Assembly: GCF_900177645.1 (NCBI RefSeq)
Contig: NZ_FXAO01000011.1
Location: forward strand, 62,001-126,000
DNA from: Arenibacter troitsensis
GTDB lineage: Bacteria; Bacteroidota; Bacteroidia; Flavobacteriales; Flavobacteriaceae
Length of the DNA stretch: 64,000 bases
Direction of reading: 5' to 3'
The notes beneath the pieces are model-generated. The model was not told where the DNA came from. It did no database searches and saw nothing but the letters and a program-made list of their open reading frames with translations. The position numbers were made by a program, and so were the translations under genes. The number at the start of each line of letters is the position of its first letter. Within the stretch, counting starts at the first letter, position 1. Positions 39,272 through 48,258 of this stretch are shown here, in pieces.

Positions 39272-39412
39272 ATTTACCCTTAATATTTGACATTAGTCCT
39301 CCTTATTTCGCAGTAAGTCGAGCTATTTTTAACATTTATTAACATTATCATGGTATTATCCAAACCCCTTTGGTTAAAAGACCCGGCCAATACCTGATTT
39401 CAGCTCCAAACC

Positions 39413-42400
39413 ATGAAGTACATAACTTTATATCTGTTTACATTGTTAATTCACCTTGGCTGCATGGCTCAAGGAAACAACACCATCCTACAAAAACTGA
39501 ATATAGACGGAGTACCCTTTAACAAAAAGACCAATATTGTTTTTGAGGATCATTTAGGTTTTCTATGGTTGGGAACGGATAGTGGCCTATATAGATATGA
39601 TGGACATTCCCTAATAGAAAATCAATACGATGTATTTGATGAGAATTCCATCCCCAACAATAGTATAAATTCTATTGTAGAGGATGATCTTGGAAATTTA
39701 TGGATAGGAAGCGAAAGCTACTTAATTTTCTATGATCGGCAAACCAACAGGTTTAAAGGCTTTTACAAAAACAATACCTCAAAAGTTTTAGGGAAATCTT
39801 TGGATGGCACTATTTGGGCCAATTTGCGTAACACTGGAATCGTAAAAATAATTCCCAATGAAAAGGCCGAAAACCTCCAATTTCAAACCGAATTTAATTA
39901 TACACAAGACAATAGCATTTGGGCCAACGACAAACAAGTCAATCAATTTGCTGAAGACAAGTTTGGCCGTATTTGGTTTGCCACCCCAAACGGCATAATT
40001 TTTTTGGGAAAGGAAAATAAATTAATCCAGTCTGGATTTCTAAAAAACACCGAAACCCTTATCCATACAAAAAACAACAGTTTTATTGCCACCACTGATG
40101 AGGGTATATTTGTTCTTGATTATGCAAAGGCCAATAATAAATTGGAGGTCTTAAAAACCTATACCGATTTTCCCGATGCCAACCCTGTAGTCCCTACATA
40201 TACCGCCTTGGCCCAGGAAGAGGAATCTGCAACCCTGTGGATCGGAACACCATCCAGCTTAATCAAGGGAACCCTGAAAAACAATACATATTCTTTTGAG
40301 AACGTAAATAATTCCAATAGTCAGAACGGATCATCCCAAAGCAGAATCAATTCCTTGACACTTGACCGATACAACAACCTATGGATTGCCTCCAACAAAG
40401 GAGTATATAAATACATAGGAAGGACTTCGATTTTCGAATATACAGGTATAGACGAAAATTTGACAAATTTTTTCCCTCAATCCTTTTTAAAGGAAAATAA
40501 CCGAGAGATCCTCTTGACTATAAATCAAAAAGGTCTTTACAGATTCAACAAGAGATTAAATACCAATGAACCCCTACTACGTACCACAGAAAACTACACG
40601 GTAGTAAAAAAAGATTATGAAAACAAGGAGCTGTTAATTGGATTTGGAAGAGCACTTTTGAAATCCAATAATTACACAATAAAAAACCAAACCTTAGAGG
40701 TAGATACCCTGCAACATTTTTCAAAAGGCATAAAAGACATTATCCCCTTGAACAAAAATGAAATATGGGTCGGCCTATGGGGTGGAGGAATAGACATTGT
40801 ACAGACAGGGCCCAATCTTTCCAAATTTAAACAAAAGACTATTTCCCTATTAATGGGAAAGAATGTTTCGGTAATGCATTTGGACAAAAAGCAGAACCTA
40901 TGGATCGGCACTAGGGGCGATGGCCTATTTATGGTAGACCTGATTAATGAAGAATTAAAAACATTTAACCCCAACCTTAAAGATAAAGATGGCCTTTCTT
41001 CCAATGCCATTTTGTGTTTGTTGGAAACGGAACCCGGGAACCTCTGGATCGGGACAAGGGGTGGCGGTATAAATTTTTACAACAGTGAAACCAAAACCGT
41101 ACAATCCTTTGGTAAAAAACAGGGATTATTATCTACCACCGTATCCAGTATTGAAACCGACAACTCCGGAAATTTATGGCTTAGTACACAGGGTGGAATT
41201 TCAAGATTTGATATTACAGAAAAAAAATTCGTGAATTTCGGAATGGAGGATGGACTGGCGGAAAGTCATTTTATCTTCAACTCTTATTTAAAAGACCAAG
41301 ATGGGACCATATACTTTGGCTGTCCCGGCGGATTTTACAGCGTTGCTACCAAAAATTACAAAAAATCAAAACTTATTCCCAATACCGTTATCACCAGATT
41401 TGATATCCTGGGCAATGAATCTACAGAATCCCCATCCGAGAATTTTTCATTGCCAATACAGATCATTGGGGCTTCAGAAAAACTGGAACTCCCCTACAAC
41501 AGCAATAACATCGCCATAGAATTTTCTTCTCTGGATTTTACTGCACCGAATAAAAATGAATATACTTATAAATTGGAGGGCATCAATGATTTTTGGCATC
41601 ACACCAAGGCTTCCAATAGAAATGCCAATTACAATGACCTGCCACCTGGAAAATACACCTTTAAGGTAAAAAGTTCCAACAGTGACGGTGTTTGGAATAC
41701 CACCCCCACCGAACTCAGCTTTGTGATTGCACCTCCCTACTGGAGAAGTAATTTAGCGTACTTCATTTACACTGTGCTTCTGGCCGTTTGCATCTACATT
41801 ACCTTTCTATTGGTGCAAAGATGGTATACTTTAAAGAAAAATTTAGTTGCCGAGACCATAAGCCGAGAAAAAGATAATGAGATAAACCGAATGAAAATGG
41901 TTTTTTTCACGGATATCTCCCATGAATTACGCACACCTTTATCCTTAATTCTTGGAACTATTGAAAAAGTGGTAAAAGAAAAGAAATTTACTCTAAGTCC
42001 GTTGACTTCCCAACGCATCTACAACAACACCTTACGAATGCACAGGCTGATCAATCAAATCATGGATATTAGGAAATTTGACGAGGGCAAACTCAAATTG
42101 CGGATATCCAAAAATGATATTGTAAGGGACATAAGAACCATAAAAAATGCCTTCAACGATTTTGCAAGAATTTACGAAATAAAATACCACTTTAACTGTA
42201 ACAAGGAAGAAATAAGGGGTTGGTACGATGTAGACATCATGGAAAAAATACTGTTCAATCTACTTTCCAATGCGTTTAAACACACCCTTAAAAAAGGGGA
42301 AATAAGCGTGACCCTGGAAGTTGCAAATATGAACGACAACGATTTTATAAGGCTACACAGAAAAAAGGGCGAGTATATAAAATGTTCCGTTCGGGATAAC

Positions 42401-43531
42401 GGAATTGGTATACCCAAAAAAGACCTACCACATATTTTTGATAGATATTACCAAGCTACCAAGACTTATAGCAATCAGATTCCCGGTACGGGAATAGGCA
42501 TGGAATTGGTACAAAAACTTGTGGAAAGACATCACGGCAAAATCATAGTTGAAAGTGAGGAAGGTGTATTTACAGAATTTACCTTTTTTCTACCAATCCA
42601 TAAAAATGCCTTCGATAAAAAAGAAAGAATAGATACGGGCAAACCCCTAACCCGAAATTTTATCCATAATTCCGAATTTCAGGTTATTGAGGAGGTCTCC
42701 TCAGAATTCGATGCTCAAACCGATTCAAAGGATAAAGACAAACCCAAGGTATTGTTGATTGAGGACAATAATGACTTGAGGTTTATGGTAAAAGAGGAAT
42801 TAAAGGATGATTTCCATGTAGTTGAGGCCTCCAATGGTCAAGAAGGTTACGAAACCATTCTTAGAGAAAAACCCCAATTGATCATATGTGATATACTTAT
42901 GCCCATCGAAGATGGTGTATCCATGCTCAAAAGGGTGAAAGACAATAATGACATAAATACCATTCCCATTTTTATGCTAACTGCCAAAAACTCGGAAGAG
43001 ACAAAAATAAAGTGTCTGAGTTTGGGAGCTGAGGATTATATTGAAAAACCATTTAGCTTAGAATTTGTAAAATGGAAAGTAAAAAACGCACTTATAACCC
43101 GACAAGAACTCAAAGAAAAGTACAGTAAAATAATTACTACAGAACCTCAAGAGATTGAAGTGGACTCCCTGGATGAAATGTTTATTAAAAAGCTGGTTCA
43201 AATTATAGAAGACTCCATGGATGATAATTTACTGAGTGTGGAGTTTCTAGCTTCGGAAGTGGGGATGAGTAGGGCCAATCTTTATAGAAAGGTGCAAGCC
43301 ATTATGGACGATACTCCTGTAAACTTAATTAAACAAATACGTTTAAAAAGAGCCGCCCAACTCCTAAAGAAAAACCAAATGTACATTTCAGAAGTGGCCT
43401 ATATGACGGGGTTCAGCAATCAAAAATACTTTAGCAAATGTTTCAGTAAGCAGTACGGCAAAAGTCCCACAGAATTTGCAAGGCAATTTTCAAAAGATAA
43501 AACAGTAAACAAAAAAGACTTGGTGCCTTAA
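39413..43531 (+). CDS. Hybrid two-component sensor/regulator (HTCS)
   Basis: This 1372-residue protein fuses sensor, kinase and DNA-binding functions. A signal peptide (ending CMAQG) leads to a periplasmic two-propeller sensor with Reg_prop repeats (GFLWLGTDSGLYRYDG, NLWIGTRGGGINFYN) and a Y_Y_Y domain (about 690-780), and then a transmembrane helix near 790-810. The HisKA domain has His837 in FFTDISHELRTPLSL. The HATPase domain has DNGIGIP and PGTGIGM. The receiver has Asp1160 (IICDILMPIEDG), and the C-terminal AraC-type HTH is MSRANLYRKVQ...YISEVAYMTGF. HTCS proteins sense glycan fragments and switch on the linked locus. It is divergent from SusC2 and co-directional with sulfatase 4. Confidence 0.97.
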   Translation: MKYITLYLFTLLIHLGCMAQGNNTILQKLNIDGVPFNKKTNIVFEDHLGFLWLGTDSGLYRYDGHSLIENQYDVFDENSIPNNSINSIVEDDLGNLWIGSESYLIFYDRQTNRFKGFYKNNTSKVLGKSLDGTIWANLRNTGIVKIIPNEKAENLQFQTEFNYTQDNSIWANDKQVNQFAEDKFGRIWFATPNGIIFLGKENKLIQSGFLKNTETLIHTKNNSFIATTDEGIFVLDYAKANNKLEVLKTYTDFPDANPVVPTYTALAQEEESATLWIGTPSSLIKGTLKNNTYSFENVNNSNSQNGSSQSRINSLTLDRYNNLWIASNKGVYKYIGRTSIFEYTGIDENLTNFFPQSFLKENNREILLTINQKGLYRFNKRLNTNEPLLRTTENYTVVKKDYENKELLIGFGRALLKSNNYTIKNQTLEVDTLQHFSKGIKDIIPLNKNEIWVGLWGGGIDIVQTGPNLSKFKQKTISLLMGKNVSVMHLDKKQNLWIGTRGDGLFMVDLINEELKTFNPNLKDKDGLSSNAILCLLETEPGNLWIGTRGGGINFYNSETKTVQSFGKKQGLLSTTVSSIETDNSGNLWLSTQGGISRFDITEKKFVNFGMEDGLAESHFIFNSYLKDQDGTIYFGCPGGFYSVATKNYKKSKLIPNTVITRFDILGNESTESPSENFSLPIQIIGASEKLELPYNSNNIAIEFSSLDFTAPNKNEYTYKLEGINDFWHHTKASNRNANYNDLPPGKYTFKVKSSNSDGVWNTTPTELSFVIAPPYWRSNLAYFIYTVLLAVCIYITFLLVQRWYTLKKNLVAETISREKDNEINRMKMVFFTDISHELRTPLSLILGTIEKVVKEKKFTLSPLTSQRIYNNTLRMHRLINQIMDIRKFDEGKLKLRISKNDIVRDIRTIKNAFNDFARIYEIKYHFNCNKEEIRGWYDVDIMEKILFNLLSNAFKHTLKKGEISVTLEVANMNDNDFIRLHRKKGEYIKCSVRDNGIGIPKKDLPHIFDRYYQATKTYSNQIPGTGIGMELVQKLVERHHGKIIVESEEGVFTEFTFFLPIHKNAFDKKERIDTGKPLTRNFIHNSEFQVIEEVSSEFDAQTDSKDKDKPKVLLIEDNNDLRFMVKEELKDDFHVVEASNGQEGYETILREKPQLIICDILMPIEDGVSMLKRVKDNNDINTIPIFMLTAKNSEETKIKCLSLGAEDYIEKPFSLEFVKWKVKNALITRQELKEKYSKIITTEPQEIEVDSLDEMFIKKLVQIIEDSMDDNLLSVEFLASEVGMSRANLYRKVQAIMDDTPVNLIKQIRLKRAAQLLKKNQMYISEVAYMTGFSNQKYFSKCFSKQYGKSPTEFARQFSKDKTVNKKDLVP

Positions 43532-43545
43532 TGCAAGGCACTGTT
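43523..43545 (+). terminator. Hairpin across the HTCS stop codon
   Basis: A perfect 7-bp stem GTGCCTT / AAGGCAC (43523-43529 with 43535-43541) encloses a 5-base loop and includes the stop region; TGTTT follows. It could end or attenuate transcription before sulfatase 4. Confidence 0.5.
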
Positions 43546-43599
43546 TAAAGCATTTTAACATAACTTAGACCCTATCCAATACCAAATTACCATAGAAAC

Positions 43600-45060
43600 A
43601 TGAATCACATCAGACCATACCTCGCCACTATTGTTTTAACGATAATGTCTTGCCTACAGTCCTGCAAAACCCCCAAAGAAAGTTTGCCAAATAAGTCACT
43701 TCCCAATATTGTCCTTATAAATGTAGATGATTTGGGCTGGAAAGATTTAGGATTTATGGGAAGTGAGTATTATGAAACCCCAAATTTGGACACATTGGCC
43801 AAAGAGGGTATGATTTTTTACAATGCATACGCCGGTGCCGCAAATTGTGCTCCCAGTCGGGCCTGCCTACTATCCGGACTTAATACTCCACGACATGGTG
43901 TTTATACGGTAAGCCCATCGGACAGAGGAAATTCCAAGACACGAAAACTTATCCCTATCCAAAACACGGACCACTTAAATGACACCATATACACCCTCCC
44001 ACAAATGCTAAAATCGGCCGGATATATTACCGGAAGTTTCGGAAAATGGCATGTAGGCAATGACCCAAAGAAACAGGGGATAGATGTTAATGTTGGTGGA
44101 AGCTCCAAGGGCAATCCTGGAAAAGGGGGGTACTTTTCTCCTTATAAAATAGACCATATTACCAATGGCCCGGAGGGTGAATATTTAACAGACCGCATTA
44201 CCAATGAGGCCATCTCTTTTGTTGAAACATATAGGGACACCACCTTTTTTCTTTACCTTCCCTTCTATACGGTACATACCCCAATAATGGGAAAAGAGGA
44301 GCTCATTGATAAATTTAAGACCAAAAAGGGTTCCAATGGTCAGGATAGACCGGACTATGCCGCTATGGTGGCCTCCATGGACGAAAATGTGGGCAAACTT
44401 CTATCTTCGTTAAAAGCAAACGGACTGGAAAAAAACACCCTGGTAATCTTTACTTCGGATAATGGAGGAATTAGGTCCATATCCGAACAAAACCCCTTAC
44501 GTGCTGGGAAGGGTTCTTACTATGAAGGGGGAATCCGTGTGCCCTTACTCATAAAATGGCCTGGAAAAATAAAACCTAATTCTAGCTCTACTGCCCGTGT
44601 AAATAATATGGACTTTTATCCCACCCTACAAAATATTGCAAGCCCGGATAAAAAGGCTCCGCTACTGGACGGTATTAACTTAGGACCTATATTCGAGGGC
44701 AGTTCCAAGGCAGAGAGAGACCTTTTCTTTCACTTCCCTATCTACCTTCAGGAATACCAAGGCGTACAGGATGGTAGCCGTGACCCCTTGTTCCGTACTC
44801 GCCCAGGTTCCGTAATTATTTCGGGCGACTGGAAACTGCATGAATATTTTGAAGACGGCGCATTGGAACTTTACAATTTAATATCTGACCCTAGTGAAGA
44901 AAATAATGTTGCAGAACAAAATCCAGAAAAAACCCAGGAACTCCTTAAAAAACTGATGGATTGGCGCAACGCAACCAATGCCTTGGTTCCAAGCCAAAAG
45001 AACAATGAATACGACGCAGCTTTTGAACAAAAAATGATTCAAGAAAAAAGTGTGAGATAA
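43600..45060 (+). CDS. Sulfatase 4, type I, lipoprotein
   Basis: A 486-residue predicted lipoprotein (lipobox LQSC, Cys22). The metal-binding start is IVLINVDDLGWKDLG. The motif AANCAPSRACLLSG carries Cys83 for formylglycine formation. GKWHVGN and FTSDNGGIRS follow, and the C-terminal GDWKLHEYFEDGALELYNL closes the domain. The sequence resembles the arylsulfatase A-like S1 group. It begins 68 bases after the HTCS stop on the same strand and may be partly co-transcribed, subject to the hairpin between them. The exact sulfate position is unknown. Confidence 0.93.
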   Translation: MNHIRPYLATIVLTIMSCLQSCKTPKESLPNKSLPNIVLINVDDLGWKDLGFMGSEYYETPNLDTLAKEGMIFYNAYAGAANCAPSRACLLSGLNTPRHGVYTVSPSDRGNSKTRKLIPIQNTDHLNDTIYTLPQMLKSAGYITGSFGKWHVGNDPKKQGIDVNVGGSSKGNPGKGGYFSPYKIDHITNGPEGEYLTDRITNEAISFVETYRDTTFFLYLPFYTVHTPIMGKEELIDKFKTKKGSNGQDRPDYAAMVASMDENVGKLLSSLKANGLEKNTLVIFTSDNGGIRSISEQNPLRAGKGSYYEGGIRVPLLIKWPGKIKPNSSSTARVNNMDFYPTLQNIASPDKKAPLLDGINLGPIFEGSSKAERDLFFHFPIYLQEYQGVQDGSRDPLFRTRPGSVIISGDWKLHEYFEDGALELYNLISDPSEENNVAEQNPEKTQELLKKLMDWRNATNALVPSQKNNEYDAAFEQKMIQEKSVR

Positions 45061-45239
45061 CGATTTTTACTAATCTTATGGAGCGGAATCCCGACTTGGT
45101 GGGATTATTCAATAAATTATTGGTAGGCCAAAAATTTGGTCTCTAAATGCCATCAATGCCATTATGAAGGAGGATTTCCAGAGGTTTGGCAAAAAAATCG
45201 TAAATCAGATAATTCCTGCTTTCTAATATTGCCCGACCA

Positions 45240-45270
45240 TTTGTATTAGAAAAGCATTTCATTATCTTAG
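45240..45270 (+). promoter_or_regulatory. Promoter of the pair-2 molybdenum hydroxylase
   Basis: TTTG (45240-45243), 19 bases, TATCTTAG (45263-45270), one base off TAnnTTTG, 17 bases before the ATG at 45288. The short leader suggests initiation close to the start codon. Confidence 0.65.
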
Positions 45271-45287
45271 AAGCTTAACTCGTTGCT

Positions 45288-45752
45288 ATGCCCACCTACC
45301 ACCTCAACATCAATGGTTCCAAAAGCAAGATCGATACCGAGGCCGACACGCCTTTGCTATATATTCTAAGGGATTACCTAGAACTTAATGGTCCAAAATT
45401 TGGCTGTGGACTTTCCCAATGCGGAAGCTGTGCCGTTTTGGTAAATGGCAAACCTACAAACAGTTGTATGCTTCCGGTATCCACTATTGGGGATGCCGAA
45501 ATAACTACCTTGGAAGGACTTGAATCTACTGAAGGCCGGCTACATGCCGTGCAGCAGGCATTTGTAAACGAACAGGCTGCGCAATGTGGTTATTGTCTCA
45601 ACGGTATGATAATGTCCGCAGTTGGGCTTTTAAATACCAACGCAAACCCTGATGAAAAGGAAATCAGAAATGCCCTGCAAGGCAACCTCTGTCGCTGCGG
45701 TACCCATCCCAGGATCATCCAAGCCATTAAGACAGCGGCTAAAAACCTGTAA
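45288..45752 (+). CDS. (2Fe-2S) subunit of molybdenum hydroxylase, pair 2
   Basis: A 154-residue small subunit with cluster motifs CGLSQCGSCAVLV / NSCM and QCGYCLNGMIMSA / LCRCGTHPRI. Architecture matches pair 1, but the sequence is clearly different. It precedes the large subunit by 12 bases and has its own promoter. No FAD subunit is present, so electrons probably go to a cytochrome or quinone. Confidence 0.93.
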   Translation: MPTYHLNINGSKSKIDTEADTPLLYILRDYLELNGPKFGCGLSQCGSCAVLVNGKPTNSCMLPVSTIGDAEITTLEGLESTEGRLHAVQQAFVNEQAAQCGYCLNGMIMSAVGLLNTNANPDEKEIRNALQGNLCRCGTHPRIIQAIKTAAKNL

Positions 45753-45764
45753 TCCCAACCCTCC

Positions 45765-47987
45765 ATGAAAGTCAAACCACTTAGAACCAGAAGAAAATTT
45801 CTCAAAGACTTGGGTTATATCAGCGTTGGTTTCACATTGTTGGGAGCCTGCACAGGTGTGGAAGACCCCATAATGGCCGCCCGAGTGGATTATGACGGAA
45901 AGCTACCAGGAAGTATGGGTCGCGCCAATACGGTCAACGCTTGGTTGGAAATTTTGGATGATGGTAGTATTAGGGTTTTATCAGGAAAAGTAGAACTGGG
46001 CCAAGGTATCCGCACTGCTATCCAACAAGTTGCTGCGGAGGAGCTGGATATGGATCTGGAGAAGGTGCAGGTACAGCTGGCAGAGACCGGACGCACCCCT
46101 AATGAAGGCTATACCGGGGCCAGTGCCTCCATTCAGAACAGTGCCATGTCCGTACGTTATGCAGCTGCTACCGCTAGGCAAGAATTATTGGGGTTGGCAA
46201 GTAAAAAACTGAATACACCCATTGATGACCTGCTATTGTACAGTGGCATTGTAAAGTCGAAACTGGACAACAAATCCCTCACTTTTGCTGAAATCCTCGA
46301 AGGTGTACAAATAGAAAAGGAAGTAAGCCTTCCTGTCCCCATTAAAAATAAGAAGGAACACCGCTATGTAGGAAAAGCTATCCCTAGAACGGATATTAGG
46401 GACATGGTACGTGGACAGGCCATTTATATTCAAGATCTGCGCTTCCCAGGAATGGTGCATGCCAGGGTGGTGCGACCTCCAGGATATACCTCACAACTCA
46501 TGTCCATAGATGATACCGACTTAAGAAACGAGGTTCCGGGTGTTCTTAAAACGGTAGTAAAAGGCAGTATTGTAGCAGTCATTACCGAAAGGGAACACCA
46601 AGCAATTAAAGCGGAAAAATACCTTAGGAATCATACCGAATGGACAACTCCCATACCCTTTCCCGAATATAGTAAGCTCTATGCACATATTAAGGAGGTT
46701 GCCACCGGACCAGAAACCGTGAAAAGCGCAGGTGATGTAACGGCAATTTCCAAAGAAATGGACACCCTTAAGGCAAGATATACCAAACCCTATATAAAAC
46801 ATGCTTCCATGGGGCCAGCCTGTGGAATAGCTATGTTTGACGGGGAAGTATTGCATGTCTGGTCCCATAGTCAGGGGATATATCCAATGAGGGAAGCCTT
46901 GTCGACCATGCTTAACCTGGACTCCGAAAAAATTCATATTACTGCTGTTCCCGGAGCCGGTTGTTTTGGACATAGCACTGCGGATGACGCTGCTGCCGAT
47001 GCCGCCCTTTTGGCCCTGGAATACCCCAACACCCATGTGCGGGTACAGTGGTCCAGGCAGGATGAACATACATGGGACCCCTTTGGTCCGGCCATGATTG
47101 TGGAATTGGAAGCTGGCTTGGATGAAAACAAAAATATAAACTCTTGGAAAGCTGAAGTGTGGACAGACTCCCATAGCACCCGCCCCAACGAAGATGCAGG
47201 AACCGTATTAACGGCCAGATATTTGGAAACCCCTTATCAGATGAAATCGAGAGGATATTTGGGAGGCGGACATAGAAATGCCGATCCATATTACAGTATT
47301 CCGAACATGACCGTGAATGCGCATTACTATTACGGACCGTTGCGGACCTCATCTTTGCGCAGCCTTGGATCCTTTACGAATATCTTTGCCGTGGAGTCCC
47401 TTATGGATAGCTTGGCCGAAAAGGCAGGACAAGACCCTATGGAATTCCGTCTAAAACATTTGGAAGACGAAAGGGCCATTGCGGTTATCCAGAAGGTAAA
47501 AGAACTTACCGCCTCCCAAAATATAGCCGATGATCAAGGTGTCGGTTATGCCTTTATGAGGTACAAGAATACGGACGCCTATATAGCCATGGCCGCCAAA
47601 GTTGCCGTAGACAAAGTTACGGGCAGTATTGAGCTTATTAAAATGTGGGCAGCGGTAGATGTAGGCGAAGTGATCAATATGGATGGAATTACGAATCAAA
47701 TTGAAGGTGGATTGATCCAGGCGGCCAGTTGGACCCTTAAGGAGCAGGTGTCTTTCAATACCACTGAAATCACTGGCACGGATTATTTAAAATACCCCAT
47801 TTTACGATTTTCGGAAATCCCGGAAGTGGAGATAGCCATTATCAACCGCCCTGAAGAGGATGCCAAGGGTGTAGGAGAAGTCCCTATGCCTCCAACCCCT
47901 GCGGCAATTGCCAATGCCATTTATAAGGCTTGTGACAAACGTGTATTTGATCTACCGATTACCCCAGATAAGATATTGAGGGCATAG
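45765..47987 (+). CDS. Molybdopterin-binding subunit of molybdenum hydroxylase, pair 2
   Basis: A 740-residue large subunit. N-terminal RTRRKFLKDLGYISVG is a twin-arginine signal and a nearby LLGACTG could make it a lipoprotein; both cannot be shown. Molybdopterin landmarks include VELGQGIRTAIQQVAAEEL, a CFGH stretch in PGAGCFGHSTADD, and the catalytic AKGVGEVPMPPTPAA with the GVGE glutamate. Where pair 1 has GGGFGRR this protein has GAGCFGH, so it belongs to a different clade, and the substrate-pocket difference is notable. It sits between two sulfatase genes and next to the HTCS, suggesting periplasmic oxidation of a sugar-derived aldehyde. Confidence 0.92.
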   Translation: MKVKPLRTRRKFLKDLGYISVGFTLLGACTGVEDPIMAARVDYDGKLPGSMGRANTVNAWLEILDDGSIRVLSGKVELGQGIRTAIQQVAAEELDMDLEKVQVQLAETGRTPNEGYTGASASIQNSAMSVRYAAATARQELLGLASKKLNTPIDDLLLYSGIVKSKLDNKSLTFAEILEGVQIEKEVSLPVPIKNKKEHRYVGKAIPRTDIRDMVRGQAIYIQDLRFPGMVHARVVRPPGYTSQLMSIDDTDLRNEVPGVLKTVVKGSIVAVITEREHQAIKAEKYLRNHTEWTTPIPFPEYSKLYAHIKEVATGPETVKSAGDVTAISKEMDTLKARYTKPYIKHASMGPACGIAMFDGEVLHVWSHSQGIYPMREALSTMLNLDSEKIHITAVPGAGCFGHSTADDAAADAALLALEYPNTHVRVQWSRQDEHTWDPFGPAMIVELEAGLDENKNINSWKAEVWTDSHSTRPNEDAGTVLTARYLETPYQMKSRGYLGGGHRNADPYYSIPNMTVNAHYYYGPLRTSSLRSLGSFTNIFAVESLMDSLAEKAGQDPMEFRLKHLEDERAIAVIQKVKELTASQNIADDQGVGYAFMRYKNTDAYIAMAAKVAVDKVTGSIELIKMWAAVDVGEVINMDGITNQIEGGLIQAASWTLKEQVSFNTTEITGTDYLKYPILRFSEIPEVEIAIINRPEEDAKGVGEVPMPPTPAAIANAIYKACDKRVFDLPITPDKILRA

Positions 47988-48033
47988 GCCAATCCTGTTC
48001 TCCAATAAAACCATACAAATTATCATGGAATAG

Positions 48034-48246
48034 GTCATTTCGACCAGGATGGAGAAATCACACAGCCAGGGCAACCAAAACACATATTAAGTGCATAAAT
48101 TCTCTATACCCCAAAAGTGAATGGCTTCACCATAACCTTGCTTGTGCAACTTCCCAATCGGTGCGGAAAGCCCCTCATTTCGAAGTGACTGCTCCCGTCA
48201 TTTCGACCGGAAGGGAGAAATCACACAGATTGCGCAACCGAAACAT
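48034..48246. repeat. Two direct copies of a ~50-bp TCATTTCGACC element
   Basis: Copy 1 (48034-48083) and copy 2 (48197-48246) match at 41 of 50 positions, each containing GTCATTTCGACC and GAGAAATCACACAG. A partial third CATTTCGAAGTGACTGCTCC lies at about 48175-48195. This is a REP-like intergenic family I recognise from flavobacterial genomes. It lies between two convergent genes. Not a CRISPR: spacing is irregular and only two copies exist. Confidence 0.65.
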
Positions 48247-48258
48247 AAATTGCGGGCT

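Noticed and set aside
45087-45106. AATCCC / GGGATT hairpin as terminator of sulfatase 4
   Set aside because: The stem is only six base pairs and is not followed by a T run.
46521-47174. 217-codon minus-strand frame inside the pair-2 molybdopterin subunit
   Set aside because: It lies antisense to a well-supported gene and its translation (rich in Gly/Tyr/Phe with no domain) reads like a frame shadow.
48034-48246. Possible CRISPR array
   Set aside because: Only two full copies, unequal spacing and no associated cas genes.
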